Positions 17,312 to 26,325 of a stretch of 33,773 nucleotides of DNA are shown here, piece by piece. The DNA comes from Gammaproteobacteria bacterium (GTDB lineage Bacteria > Pseudomonadota > Gammaproteobacteria > SZUA-152), in assembly GCA_013152545.1 (NCBI GenBank), contig JAADGF010000120.1, forward strand, positions 1-33,773. Direction: 5' to 3'. Positions within the stretch are counted from its first letter, which is position 1. Every line of letters starts with the position of its first letter. The notes beneath the pieces are model-generated. The model saw only the letters and a list, made by a program, of their open reading frames with translations, was not told the origin of the DNA and ran no database searches. Made by a program: the position numbers and the translations under genes.

Positions 17312-17614
17312 ATGCAGTTTGTTAAATTGGCGTTATGGCGATGCTTAGTAGTGATGTTGGTTGGCTTATTTCAATCAGTATCGGCGGAAACTATCGATCA
17401 ACGTACTATGCTGAGCATCACTTGTTCAGGGTGTCATAGTGACGAGAATGTTGGTGCTATACCAAGTATTGCGGGAAAACCTGCACAATATATTGAAAAG
17501 GCACTGATCGATTTTCGCGATGACAAGCGCTCCTCAACGGTTATGGGACGGCACGCAAAGGGGTATAGTGATGCTGAAATTAAGCTTATTGCAGAGTATT
17601 TTTCAGCAAAGTAA
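17312..17614 (+). CDS. fccA: Class I c-type cytochrome, FccA-like subunit of sulfide dehydrogenase
   Basis: This small periplasmic cytochrome would accept electrons from the FccB flavoprotein. The 100-residue precursor has a signal peptide (FVKLALWRCLVVMLVGLFQSVSA) with likely cleavage after residue 25. The mature part carries one heme-binding CSGCH (Cys38, Cys41, His42), and Met78 in STVMGRHAKGYS is the likely sixth ligand. The closing helix YSDAEIKLIAEYFSAK is typical of this cytochrome family. A strong AAGGAGGG precedes the ATG. The pairing with fccB 60 bases downstream assigns its role; alone it could be any small class I cytochrome. It has one heme, like the short FccA type rather than the diheme Allochromatium subunit. 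Confidence 0.85.
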   Translation: MQFVKLALWRCLVVMLVGLFQSVSAETIDQRTMLSITCSGCHSDENVGAIPSIAGKPAQYIEKALIDFRDDKRSSTVMGRHAKGYSDAEIKLIAEYFSAK

Positions 17615-17674
17615 ACGCTGAAGAATTAAGTCTGCAATAACAGGAGTGTTATCATAAATGGAGGGGTTATCATC

Positions 17675-18979
17675 ATGAATAATAAAACTTCACGTCGTCG
17701 ATTTTTGCAATTGAGTGGCAGTGTCTTATCGGCAGCATCACTCGGAATGTGGCCGCTGAATTTGATAGCAGGGAATAGTGGTAAACCAACAACATATCGT
17801 GTTGTCATCGTGGGTGGTGGTTTTGGAGGGGCAACGTGCGCCAAGTATATTAAGTTGTTTGATCCGAGTATTGATGTCACCCTTGTCGAAAGAGATGTCC
17901 GGTTTGTTACTTGTCCTTTTAGTAATTTGGTGATTGGTGGGTTGCGGGATATCAACTCAATCACTCATGATTATAGTGTGTTAAAGAAAAAATATGGAAT
18001 TAACGTTGTTCAGGGTGACGTTGTTGATATTGATGCTGTTAAGAATACCCTGTTACTTAAGAATGGCAAGTCGCTGCCTTATGATAAGGCGGTGGTATCT
18101 CCAGGCATTGATTTTTTATGGAATAGTGTTGAAGGTTACACCGAAAAAGATGTGGATATTCTTCCGCATGCCTGGAAAGCAGGTAAACAAACCATAGTAT
18201 TAAAGTCACAAATTGAAGCGATGCCCGATGGTGGTGTTGTTGTTATTGTCGCTCCACCGAATCCATTTCGGTGTCCTCCCGGGCCTTATGAAAGGGCAAG
18301 CTTAATTGCAGGTTACTTAAAGCAGTATAAGCCCAAGTCGAAAGTGGTAATATTGGATGCGAAACAAAAATTTTCTAAAATGCCTTTGTTTACTCAGGCA
18401 TGGGATACATTATATCCAGGTATGATCGAATGGGTGGCAGGGACAAGTGGTGGTCGGGTCACTGAGATTGATGTGGCTAAAAAAACAGTTTTTAATGAGC
18501 TGGGAGATCCCATTGCGGGTGCCGTCGTTAACTATATTCCCCATCAGGCAGCTGGTGCTATTGCTCGTAAAGCTGATTTAACGGATGCATCAGGGTGGTG
18601 TCCTGTTAACCAAAAAACGTTTGAGTCCACTAAGCATAAAAATATCCATGTTATTGGCGATTCCGCAGTAGCAACGCCTTTGCCAAAATCCGGTTATGCC
18701 GCAAACAGCGAAGGAAAGATGTGTGCAGCGGCGATTGTTTCCGAATTAAATGCTGCTGTTATGCCTGATCCTTCATACAGCAATACTTGTTACAGTTTAA
18801 TTGGAAAAAACTACGGCATATCTGTGGCGGCTGTATATCGATATGATGGTAATAAAATTATAAAGGTCAAAGGCTCGGGCGGTATTAGCCCAATCAAGGC
18901 GGATGATTCATTTCGGCGGGCTGAAGCATTATATACCTCGAGTTGGTACGCAAATATAACTCGGGATACGTTTTCCTGA
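17675..18979 (+). CDS. fccB: Flavocytochrome c sulfide dehydrogenase, flavoprotein subunit
   Basis: FccB oxidises sulfide to sulfur or polysulfide in the periplasm and passes electrons to cytochrome FccA. The 434-residue precursor begins with a twin-arginine signal (SRRRFLQLSGSVLSAASLG). The FAD-binding VVIVGGGFGGATCAKYI comes near residue 43, and a later IHVIGDSAVATPLPKSGYAAN binds the flavin. Cys80 (RFVTCPFSN) and Cys200 (NPFRCPPGPYERA) occupy the places where members of this family have redox-active cysteines; the flavin attachment site was not checked. The C-terminal region matches the family's flavin-binding domain. It follows fccA in an operon and is closed by a hairpin terminator. It could support sulfide detoxification or lithotrophic electron supply. 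Confidence 0.92.
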   Translation: MNNKTSRRRFLQLSGSVLSAASLGMWPLNLIAGNSGKPTTYRVVIVGGGFGGATCAKYIKLFDPSIDVTLVERDVRFVTCPFSNLVIGGLRDINSITHDYSVLKKKYGINVVQGDVVDIDAVKNTLLLKNGKSLPYDKAVVSPGIDFLWNSVEGYTEKDVDILPHAWKAGKQTIVLKSQIEAMPDGGVVVIVAPPNPFRCPPGPYERASLIAGYLKQYKPKSKVVILDAKQKFSKMPLFTQAWDTLYPGMIEWVAGTSGGRVTEIDVAKKTVFNELGDPIAGAVVNYIPHQAAGAIARKADLTDASGWCPVNQKTFESTKHKNIHVIGDSAVATPLPKSGYAANSEGKMCAAAIVSELNAAVMPDPSYSNTCYSLIGKNYGISVAAVYRYDGNKIIKVKGSGGISPIKADDSFRRAEALYTSSWYANITRDTFS

Positions 18980-18987
18980 TACAAAAC

Positions 18988-19034
18988 ATCACCCTAACGA
19001 TATAGTTCAATATTCTTGTTCGTTAGGGTGTGAT
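18988..19034 (+). terminator. Hairpin terminator between convergent fccB and the 19-kb gene
   Basis: ATCACCCTAACGA (18988-19000) pairs with TCGTTAGGGTGTGAT (19020-19034), a stem of 12 to 13 pairs around a 19-base loop. It starts nine bases after the fccB stop and abuts the stop codon of the convergent gene, so it probably ends transcription from both sides. No long T-tract follows, so efficiency is uncertain. Confidence 0.7.
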
Positions 19035-20011
19035 CATTGTGTTGCTGTTTGCAGATTCAATTGATTACGGTATTCCTGGGATTTGGTGTCAAGATATTGG
19101 TTTCGCTTCACTTCGTACAGTTGGCGTTTATACTTCTCAGTATAATTGAACCATTGATTCATGCTGACGTAAAAGCGTTGATTTTCAGGGAAATTTAACC
19201 CATATAAATAGGCGGTAAACGCAAAAAAATAGCGCATGGTATTGCGCTCCATAATACCAGCTATGCCAGTGACAAATTGTGGCTTGCCATCTTTGTTATT
19301 ACCTTGGTTGGTGAAGCCAACTTTATGGCGGCCTATCGTGGATAAATAGGTATTTAAAACAGTGCGAGTTATAAACCCAAAATCCGCTGAATACGCATAG
19401 CGTAAAAAACTGGAGTTCTCACTAATTGCTATCATTTCAATGGTTAATCGGTGTTGTTTTGTGTCCAATGGTCCTGAGTCGGCATGCAATGCTACGCTAA
19501 TGTAATCGTTGTTTGAGTCATTTATTCTGTAATGATACAGAAATGAATTGGCGTCATTGGGTTCCAGGTAATCCTCATCCCCAACAAAAAGTTGTACACT
19601 CGCATTTCCTTTGCGCAGGTTATCTGTTATGCAGGACTTCACGTTGATATGTAAAATAGCCGCATTGCACCATTCCTTGGAAGAAACTAACATGTTACGG
19701 GCTTTATCCAAGGGGTAGTTGATAATTCCAAAAACATCACTGTGGCTGTGACCTCCAATTGTATTGGAGATCAAAAGAAATTGATCTTCGTTACTTTCTA
19801 ATTGGTTTTTCAGCTTCCAGTATTCGGATCTGAGTTTTTTAATGCCGAGTGCTGTTACTGGCTTTATATTGTCAGTGTTTTCACTGGCAATGACAGCGGA
19901 CGCAAGCGATAGCATGCCTGTTAATAAAATCACGAATATAACGATTGTTGATCGAGGCAGCGCGTTAAAAGCAATGGTGTTGCTGGTTTGTGTGTTGTGG
20001 CAGATTATCAT
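19034..20011 (-). CDS. Secreted or membrane-anchored protein of unknown function
   Basis: I do not recognise a named family. The 325-residue product has an N-terminal hydrophobic segment (STIVIFVILLTGMLSLASAVIAS) consistent with a signal peptide or anchor after a 20-residue basic leader. The mature part has a motif SSKEWCNAAILHINVKSCI, with two cysteines that could form a disulfide. A later stretch, SSFLRYAYSADFGFITRTVLNTYLSTIGRHKVGFT, recalls the cavity-forming end of START-like lipid-binding domains; this is a loose impression only. It closes with an aromatic helix (NFPENQRFYVSMNQWFNYTEKYKR). It is convergent with fccB and shares its terminator. No gene nearby suggests a role. I have a vague memory of similar sequences in other gammaproteobacteria. 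Confidence 0.75.
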   Translation of the reverse strand: MIICHNTQTSNTIAFNALPRSTIVIFVILLTGMLSLASAVIASENTDNIKPVTALGIKKLRSEYWKLKNQLESNEDQFLLISNTIGGHSHSDVFGIINYPLDKARNMLVSSKEWCNAAILHINVKSCITDNLRKGNASVQLFVGDEDYLEPNDANSFLYHYRINDSNNDYISVALHADSGPLDTKQHRLTIEMIAISENSSFLRYAYSADFGFITRTVLNTYLSTIGRHKVGFTNQGNNKDGKPQFVTGIAGIMERNTMRYFFAFTAYLYGLNFPENQRFYVSMNQWFNYTEKYKRQLYEVKRNQYLDTKSQEYRNQLNLQTATQ

Positions 20012-20327
20012 GTTTTATTCATGCTAAACTTCATTTATCGGCATATTTTCAGGTGCTGCTTGTTGTGGTACTTGCGGTAGCCATGTGCGAGCACAGTGTG
20101 TGCCAGTTGATGGAGTAGCAGGATAGGTAGTTTACTATAACGGGCATTTATTGAGCACGTTTATTGAGCAATAGCAGCGGCTTCAGTCGTGATGAAAATG
20201 AAACGTTGACGGATTTTAATATTTTAATAAAAACCTCCGCTAACATACGCAATTAGGCCAATGGATTTTAATTTATATGAGTTCGGTACTCTGCTGAATC
20301 AATAGGTTTGTTTGAGTGGGTAAATTG
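20012..20327. other. Divergent spacer of about 315 bp with a short direct repeat
   Basis: It separates two divergent genes and must carry both promoters, which I cannot place. The 11-base sequence TTTATTGAGCA occurs twice, at 20147-20157 and 20160-20170, 13 bases apart. This could be a regulator-binding direct repeat or a chance duplication. Confidence 0.35.
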
Positions 20328-20939
20328 ATGCATCAGAAAATTAGCTATAAACAATGGTATATACCTTATGCGCGAGATGATCTGACGCTTCGTCAGGCGC
20401 ATCACAGTATGTCATTTGTTCGGGCGGAGCAGGTGGAAATTCCCTTGATGGTCCAATTAGTGGAAAACCCGAAGTATCAAATGCCTGGTTTTAGGGTGTT
20501 TCATGGTGCGGTAGATTTATTGCAACATGATTATATTCATATTACCCTGGGCCGAGGTTTGTTAGAAAAAGACGAAGCATTTACCATCGGTTTTACGATG
20601 GGGTCCACTAAAAAAGTAACCACAACGGAAGAGAAATTGTATGCATTAATTGCCCGGTATCTGTACCCTAAAGTGTATCAATTTGCCGGGCAGGATATGG
20701 AAATATTCAGGAATGCAGTGCATTTGGGTTACATTTCCGGTTGTGCGCCGCTGGATGAATTTGATTTTACACCTTATTTGGATGCATCTCTGCGGGATTT
20801 ACGGGCTGCGCTCGGCTTGGAGTCTGAGTTACTGTTGGCCTATTATGGTATCGAAAAATCAAGATACCCGGATTCACCCGAAAGCCAGCGTTTGGTGGAG
20901 GATGCGGCCTCGATCGCTATGCGTAACACGCAGAATTAG
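20328..20939 (+). CDS. Uncharacterised protein with a COQ4-type HDxxH-x11-E metal motif
   Basis: The 203-residue soluble protein carries HDYIHITLGRGLLEKDE at residues 67-83. This reproduces the COQ4 signature HDxxH followed by 11 residues and a Glu (His67, Asp68, His71, Glu83), the zinc-binding site in COQ4 of ubiquinone synthesis. The rest (FTIGFTMGSTKK, ALIARYLYPKVYQF, MEIFRNAVHLGYIS) is helical, as COQ4 is. I infer a divergent relative acting on a quinone-like or isoprenoid ligand; no ubiquinone genes are near. An upstream GTG at 20316 is possible, but ATG 20328 (MHQKISYKQWYIP) is simpler. It is monocistronic and convergent with the ycgB operon. There is no signal peptide or membrane segment. 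Confidence 0.7.
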   Translation: MHQKISYKQWYIPYARDDLTLRQAHHSMSFVRAEQVEIPLMVQLVENPKYQMPGFRVFHGAVDLLQHDYIHITLGRGLLEKDEAFTIGFTMGSTKKVTTTEEKLYALIARYLYPKVYQFAGQDMEIFRNAVHLGYISGCAPLDEFDFTPYLDASLRDLRAALGLESELLLAYYGIEKSRYPDSPESQRLVEDAASIAMRNTQN

Positions 20940-21016
20940 CGTGTATTTTTCTGGCTATTTTCCCTCCATGGCTGCTGAGTGACTCTTGCCACGAACAGAA
21001 CGCTTGCAGTGCAGGT

Positions 21017-22546
21017 TCACCGTTTTACCTTACACTCGTGGGTTAATTCAATGTTGCCATCCGAATCAACTGATTCCACTCGAACCGTGAACCCCCATAA
21101 TCTCGCTAAGTGACGTAACACTTCGTCGGTGGAGTCATCTAATGGTTTTCGGTCGTGTTGAATGTGACGCAATATTAGTGAACGATCGCCGCGTAAATTA
21201 ACATTATATATCTGTATGTTAGGTTCGCGTGTACTGAGGTTATAGTGTTCCACCAGAGCCCGGCGAATTTTTCGATAGCCGGATTCGTCGTGAATAGCAG
21301 TTATTTCAAGTGTGTTTTGAGTGTCATCGTCCAATACCGAAAACAGCTTCAGGTCGCGTATCAATTTCGGAGAAAGGAACTGTGCAATAAAGCTTTCATC
21401 TTTGAAGTTGCGCATTGCAAAATCCAATGTTTGTAACCAGTCCTTACCTGCAATTTCTGGAAACCACGCTTTGTCTTCATCGGTGGGGTTTTCACAGATT
21501 CTGCGAATATCGCTCATCATGGCGAAACCCAGGGTATAGGGATTGATGCCGCTGTAGTTGGGACTATTGTATGGGGGTTGTGCTACTACATTGGTGTGGG
21601 ATTGTAAAAATTCGATCATGAATCCATCCGTTACCAGCCCTTCTTCGTAGAGTTTGTTTAATATAGTGTAATGCCAAAAGGTTGCCCAGCCTTCGTTCAT
21701 TACTTGAGTCTGGCGTTGTGGGTAAAAATACTGAGCAACTTTTCTTATGATGCGCACAATTTCCCGCTGCCAGGGTTCCATCAGCGGCGCATTTTTTTCA
21801 ATGAAATACAACAGATTTTCCTGTGGTTCAGAGGGAAATCTTACTTCTTCAGTATCCGATTCCTGTTTTTCAACCACAGGAATGGTTCGCCACAAGTCGT
21901 TGATTTGTGATTGCAGGTATTCTTCACGCTCTTTCTGTCGCAGACTTTCTTCTTCGTTCGATAGTTGTGCCGGGCGCTTATAACGGTCTACGCCGTAATT
22001 CATTAGTGCGTGGCAGGAATCCAGTATATTTTCAACGTCTGATATGCCATAACGCTTTTCGCATTCGGCAATGTAATTTTTTGCGAAGACGAGATAATCA
22101 ATAATGGCGTCTGCGTTTGTCCAGGTGCGAAATAAATAGTTTCCCTTGAAGAAAGAATTGTGGCCATATGAGGCGTGGGCAAGAACCAGTGCCTGCATTG
22201 TCATGGTGTTTTCTTCCATTAAGTATGCGATACAGGGGTTGGAGTTGATCACAATTTCATAGGCCAAGCCCATGTGGCCACGCTTATAGCGGCGTTCGAC
22301 ATTAAGGAATTGTTTTCCAAAAGACCAATGATGATAACCCAATGGCATGCCCACGGAAGAGTAAGCATCCATCATTTGTTCAGAGCTAATAATTTCGATT
22401 TGATTTGGGTAGGTGTCGAGACCAAACTCTGCAGCTACCCGTGCAATTTCGTGATCGTATTGATTAATCAAATCCGTGGTCCATTCCGAAGAATCGGAGA
22501 TGGGCTTGCGCTTTAGAGTGTTGGTAGTACTGCCGGAAGCTTTCAT
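21017..22546 (-). CDS. ycgB: SpoVR family protein (YcgB)
   Basis: SpoVR/YcgB proteins are widely conserved. The Bacillus member affects spore cortex formation; in Gram-negatives the biochemical role is not established. The 509-residue product is full length. Family stretches are [71 protein letters not shown], and [18 protein letters not shown]. Several conserved His and Glu residues suggest a metal site. Its ATG overlaps the yeaH stop as ATGA, so the two are translationally coupled. It is the third gene of the yeaG-yeaH-ycgB operon. Confidence 0.95.
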   Translation of the reverse strand: MKASGSTTNTLKRKPISDSSEWTTDLINQYDHEIARVAAEFGLDTYPNQIEIISSEQMMDAYSSVGMPLGYHHWSFGKQFLNVERRYKRGHMGLAYEIVINSNPCIAYLMEENTMTMQALVLAHASYGHNSFFKGNYLFRTWTNADAIIDYLVFAKNYIAECEKRYGISDVENILDSCHALMNYGVDRYKRPAQLSNEEESLRQKEREEYLQSQINDLWRTIPVVEKQESDTEEVRFPSEPQENLLYFIEKNAPLMEPWQREIVRIIRKVAQYFYPQRQTQVMNEGWATFWHYTILNKLYEEGLVTDGFMIEFLQSHTNVVAQPPYNSPNYSGINPYTLGFAMMSDIRRICENPTDEDKAWFPEIAGKDWLQTLDFAMRNFKDESFIAQFLSPKLIRDLKLFSVLDDDTQNTLEITAIHDESGYRKIRRALVEHYNLSTREPNIQIYNVNLRGDRSLILRHIQHDRKPLDDSTDEVLRHLARLWGFTVRVESVDSDGNIELTHECKVKR

Positions 22547-23808
22547 GCTGTTTGTTTATTAAATAGTTCCCGGAATACCGGGTAGATGCTGGTTAGGCCT
22601 GCGATATCCTGCATGGCGAAATTTGGAAAGGCCCCTTTCACTTTTTCATATTCACGCCATAAACTTTGGTGTTCGTAAGCGGTTATTTCCACATAAGCGA
22701 AATATTGTAAACAAGGCATAATTTGTTGTGTCAGCAGTTCTCGGCAGGCTGGAGAGTCGCCTTCCCAGTTGTCGCCATCGGATGCCTGCGCAGTATAAAT
22801 GTTCCAATCTGACGTTGGGTAACGTTGTAAAATAATTTCATGCATAAGTTCCAGGGCGCTGGAGACTACCGTGCCACCAGTTTCCCTGGAATAAAAAAAC
22901 TCCTCTTCATCGACTTCTTTAGCGGTGGTGTGGTGGCGAATAAACACCACGTCAATGTTTTTATAGGTTCGCGTTAAGAATAAATATAACAGTATAAAAA
23001 AACGTTTTGCGATATCTTTGCGTTCTTCATTCATCGAGCCCGACACATCCATAATGCAGAACATAACCGCACGTGTGGTGGGTGTAGGCTCCTTGATTCT
23101 GTTGTTATAACGCAGGTCAAATGTATCGATAAAAGGAATGGCATGTGCTTTAGCTTTTAAGCGTTTGATCTCTTCGTCGATTTCAATAATTTTGGGGTGA
23201 TCGGAATCGTGCAGAAGCAATAACGTGTCACGTTCCAATTCCAATTCTTTCACGCGTCTGGTATAGGGTGTTCGTAGTGCAATCCGGCGCGCCATGGCAC
23301 CTTTCATTGAGCGTATAATATTGATGTTGGTCGGTACGCCGGAAGTGGTGTAACCCGCACGAACGGACTTGTATTCTGAAATGGTCGCTAATTGTGTTTT
23401 GACGAGATCGGGCAGTGCCAGATCCTCGAAAAAGAATTCGAGAAATTCCTCGCGTGATAATTGGAACACAAAATCATCGTCACCTTCACCGCTGTTACTG
23501 GCTTTGCCGTCACCTTTGCCATCACCTTGGTTTGGTGGTCGGGGTACTTTGTCCCCGGCGATAAAGTCCGTATTTCCAGGTTGCACGATTTCACGCCGAC
23601 CACCAGGGCCATGGTTGAAGATGGGCTCAGAGGTGTCGCGCGTCGGTATATTGACTTTTTCGCCTTTGTCAATGTCAGTAATGCTGCGTTGGTATATCGC
23701 ATCTGAAACAGATTTTTTAATTTGATCTCTGAATCTTCGCAGGAACCGTTGTCGGTTTACCGCACTTTTATTTCTACCGTTAAGGCGTCGATCAATTATT
23801 TGAGTCAC
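22543..23808 (-). CDS. yeaH: YeaH/YhbH family protein (DUF444, VWA-like)
   Basis: The 421-residue product begins at a GTG ([25 protein letters not shown]). The family's basic N-terminus leads into a Gly/Asp-rich linker ([22 protein letters not shown]) at about residues 90-110. The C-terminal half is a von Willebrand A-like domain starting [24 protein letters not shown] near residue 250, with a MIDAS-like DxSGS metal site, and [13 protein letters not shown] further on. In E. coli, YeaH is partnered with the kinase YeaG and both respond to stationary phase and nitrogen starvation; the molecular role is unclear. It lies 15 bases after yeaG and overlaps ycgB. Confidence 0.95.
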   Translation of the reverse strand: MTQIIDRRLNGRNKSAVNRQRFLRRFRDQIKKSVSDAIYQRSITDIDKGEKVNIPTRDTSEPIFNHGPGGRREIVQPGNTDFIAGDKVPRPPNQGDGKGDGKASNSGEGDDDFVFQLSREEFLEFFFEDLALPDLVKTQLATISEYKSVRAGYTTSGVPTNINIIRSMKGAMARRIALRTPYTRRVKELELERDTLLLLHDSDHPKIIEIDEEIKRLKAKAHAIPFIDTFDLRYNNRIKEPTPTTRAVMFCIMDVSGSMNEERKDIAKRFFILLYLFLTRTYKNIDVVFIRHHTTAKEVDEEEFFYSRETGGTVVSSALELMHEIILQRYPTSDWNIYTAQASDGDNWEGDSPACRELLTQQIMPCLQYFAYVEITAYEHQSLWREYEKVKGAFPNFAMQDIAGLTSIYPVFRELFNKQTA

Positions 23809-23823
23809 AACAAATATAACCGC

Positions 23824-25746
23824 TTAAGACGTTTTTCGGACTCTGAGATACCATTCTGACAATAGTCGTACTTGTTTTTCAGTATACCCTTTGCCAACCA
23901 TGCGAATAACAAAATCTTTGTGTTTGTGCTGATCCTCAGCAGATGCCTTGGCATTAAAGGAGATAACAGGCAATAAATCTTCTGTCGTGGAAAACATTTT
24001 CTTTTCGATTACTTCCCTCAGTTTTTCGTAACTGGTCCATGCTGGGTTTTTGCCTTCGTTATTGGCGCGGGCACGCAATACAAAGTTTACAATTTCGTTG
24101 CGAAAATCTTTTGGGTTGCTGATACCGGCAGGTTTTTCGATTTTTTCCAATTCTTCATTTAGCGAAGCACGATCAAAACTTTCGCCGGTATCCGGGTCTC
24201 GGTATTCCTCGTTTTGGATCCAGTAATCGGCATAAATCACATACCGGTCAAATATGTTTTGGCCGTATTCAGAATAAGACTCGAGGTAGGCTGTTTGAAT
24301 TTCTTTGCCAATAAATTCGGCGTACTGTGATGCCAGGATGCCTTTTAAATAGGATAAGTATTTTTCTGCCAGTTCGGGTGCGTATTGTTCCTGTTCGATT
24401 TGTTGTTCGAGAACATAAAGTAAATGCACGGGATTTGCGGCAATTTCAGTATGGTCGTAGTTAAATACTTTTGATAGAATTTTAAATGCAAAACGTGTTG
24501 AGAGACCTGTCATTCCTTCATCAACACCAGCATAATCTTTATATTCCTGGTAAGATTTTGCTTTGGGGTCCGTATCCTTTAGGTTTTCACCGTTATAGAC
24601 TCGCATTTTTGAATCAATGTTGGAGTTTTCAGGTTCTTTAATTCGCGACAAAATCGCAAAGTGAGCCATTATTTTCAATGTGTCCGGTGCACAGGGAGCT
24701 TTCGCAAGAGAGCTGTTACGTAGCAGTTTTTCGTAGATTTTAATTTCTTCAGAATACCTGAGACAATAGGGAACTTTAACAATATAAATACGGTCTAGAA
24801 AGGCTTCGTTATTGCGGTTGTTTTTAAAGGACAACCATTCTGATTCGTTGGAGTGAGCGAGAATAATACCGTCAAACGGTATTGCGGATAAGCCTTCTGT
24901 GCCCATGAAGTTGCCTTCTTGGGTGGCGGTTAACAAGGGATGTAAGACTTTAATGGGTGCCTTGAACATTTCAACAAATTCTAACAGGCCTTGATTGGCA
25001 AGGCATAAGCCACCAGAATAAGCATAAGCGTCTGTGTCGTCCTGTCCAAATTGTTCCAACTTGCGGATGTCTACTTTGCCGACCAAAGAAGAAATATCCT
25101 GATTATTTTCGTCACCCGGTTCAGTTTTAGCAATTGCGATTTGTTCAAGCACCGAAGGTTTAAGCTTAACAACTTTGAATTTGGTGATGTCACCATTGAA
25201 TTCATGCAGGCGTTTGATCGCCCAGGGCGACATTATACCGCTTAAATAACGCTTAGGTATGCCGTAGTCTTCTTCCAATATGGCGCCATCTTCGCTAGGA
25301 GAGAACAAACCCAGCGGGGATTCGTTGATCGGTGATCCTTTGATGGCGTAGAAAGGGCACGATTGCATGATTGATTTTAATTTTTCCGCCAGTGATGATT
25401 TTCCGCCACCTACTGGGCCCAGCAGATACAAAATTTGCTTCTTTTCCTCCAACCCCTGTGCTGCATGGCGGAAGTAGGAGACGATTTGCTCGATGGTTTC
25501 CTCCATGCCATAAAATTCTTTGAAGGCTGGGTAAGTTTTAATGATTTTGTTAGAGAATAACCTGCTAAGCTTGGTGTCCTTGCGTGTGTCGACAAGGGTA
25601 GGTTCGCCGATTGCCGTTAACATTCTTTCTGCGGCGGAGGCATAAGCAGAGGAGTCTGTTTTGCAGATGTCGAGATATTCCTGGATCGAAAGCTCTTCTT
25701 CTTTCGTATCTTCATAACGCGATTGATAGTGGCTAAAGATTGACAT
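23824..25746 (-). CDS. yeaG: PrkA-family serine protein kinase / AAA protein (YeaG)
   Basis: YeaG/PrkA proteins combine an AAA-type ATPase domain with a C-terminal PrkA domain, and have been reported as Ser kinases. The 640-residue product has a Walker A motif GPVGGGKSS at about residues 110-118 within ILYLLGPVGGGKSSLAEKL. GIILAHSNESEW and FLDRIYIVKVPYCLRYSEE follow, and the PrkA domain occupies the last third (YSEYGQNIFDRYVIYADYWIQ onward). The ATG has a good GGAGG. Upstream on the minus strand, TATACT/CTATACG elements within 80 bases resemble -10 boxes of the sigma-70/RpoS class, which fits stationary-phase control. It is the first gene of the three-gene operon. Confidence 0.96.
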   Translation of the reverse strand: MSIFSHYQSRYEDTKEEELSIQEYLDICKTDSSAYASAAERMLTAIGEPTLVDTRKDTKLSRLFSNKIIKTYPAFKEFYGMEETIEQIVSYFRHAAQGLEEKKQILYLLGPVGGGKSSLAEKLKSIMQSCPFYAIKGSPINESPLGLFSPSEDGAILEEDYGIPKRYLSGIMSPWAIKRLHEFNGDITKFKVVKLKPSVLEQIAIAKTEPGDENNQDISSLVGKVDIRKLEQFGQDDTDAYAYSGGLCLANQGLLEFVEMFKAPIKVLHPLLTATQEGNFMGTEGLSAIPFDGIILAHSNESEWLSFKNNRNNEAFLDRIYIVKVPYCLRYSEEIKIYEKLLRNSSLAKAPCAPDTLKIMAHFAILSRIKEPENSNIDSKMRVYNGENLKDTDPKAKSYQEYKDYAGVDEGMTGLSTRFAFKILSKVFNYDHTEIAANPVHLLYVLEQQIEQEQYAPELAEKYLSYLKGILASQYAEFIGKEIQTAYLESYSEYGQNIFDRYVIYADYWIQNEEYRDPDTGESFDRASLNEELEKIEKPAGISNPKDFRNEIVNFVLRARANNEGKNPAWTSYEKLREVIEKKMFSTTEDLLPVISFNAKASAEDQHKHKDFVIRMVGKGYTEKQVRLLSEWYLRVRKTS

Positions 25747-25992
25747 GGTTGCCTCCGGGACTAACTATGGGTGTTACAGACATTGTTGCCCGTATAGTGT
25801 TTACATACATATCTATAGTATAAATTAAATACTTGTTTGCTGTGATTTAAAAGCGCTTATTCTCTTAATTTCTTGGTTGTTAAAGTGCAAATAATGGGCC
25901 AACGCTGGTTTGCCTAATTGATTATAAATCGCTCCAATATCAATATATTAAATTAATGCTGTTTGGCCTTTAATACGCAGGCTATACGTCAT

Positions 25993-26019
25993 TTATTCTA
26001 TATTTTAACTATAGAATAA
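25993..26019. repeat. AT-rich inverted repeat (ten-base stem)
   Basis: TTATTCTATA (25993-26002) and TATAGAATAA (26010-26019) are perfect complements around a seven-base loop. It lies about 250 bases upstream of the yeaG start. It is AT-only apart from one pair, with no T-tract terminator geometry. It may be a protein-binding palindrome or chance. Confidence 0.4.
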
Positions 26020-26211
26020 TATTGCGCTCTCGCATTAGGGTTTGTTAATGCTTGAATATCGCTTCCCTATCCTATTTGCGGCTACTCCAGCAACTGTCTA
26101 AGCGCCAATTACCTCAATTACCATACGGTAGGCGGCTTTAGGCGAGGTATATCGCGGAGTGATTCTAAAGTGAGCAACCTGCTATGCTGAGTGGTGCTTG
26201 TTTTAGCTGTA

Positions 26212-26253
26212 ACCAGTTAGCAACAACCGGTTGGCAACAACCAGTGTTGCAAT
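26212..26253 (+). repeat. 14-bp tandem repeat, two and a half copies
   Basis: ACCAGTTAGCAACA, ACCGGTTGGCAACA and ACCAGTGTTGCAAT follow each other without a gap at 26212, 26226 and 26240. The first two differ at two positions; the third is degenerate after ACCAGT. No coding frame runs through it. Confidence 0.55.
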
Positions 26254-26325
26254 TGCAAGAAAGGCCGCCGTACCGTGTTGCGTTGTCAGCCGTTTATACG
26301 AATGACAACACTTTGCTTGTTTTTT

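Noticed and set aside
25800-25850. A specific RpoS promoter for yeaG
   Set aside because: TATACT and CTATACG occur upstream, but several overlapping candidates exist and none has a clear -35 or spacing; mentioned only in the yeaG entry.
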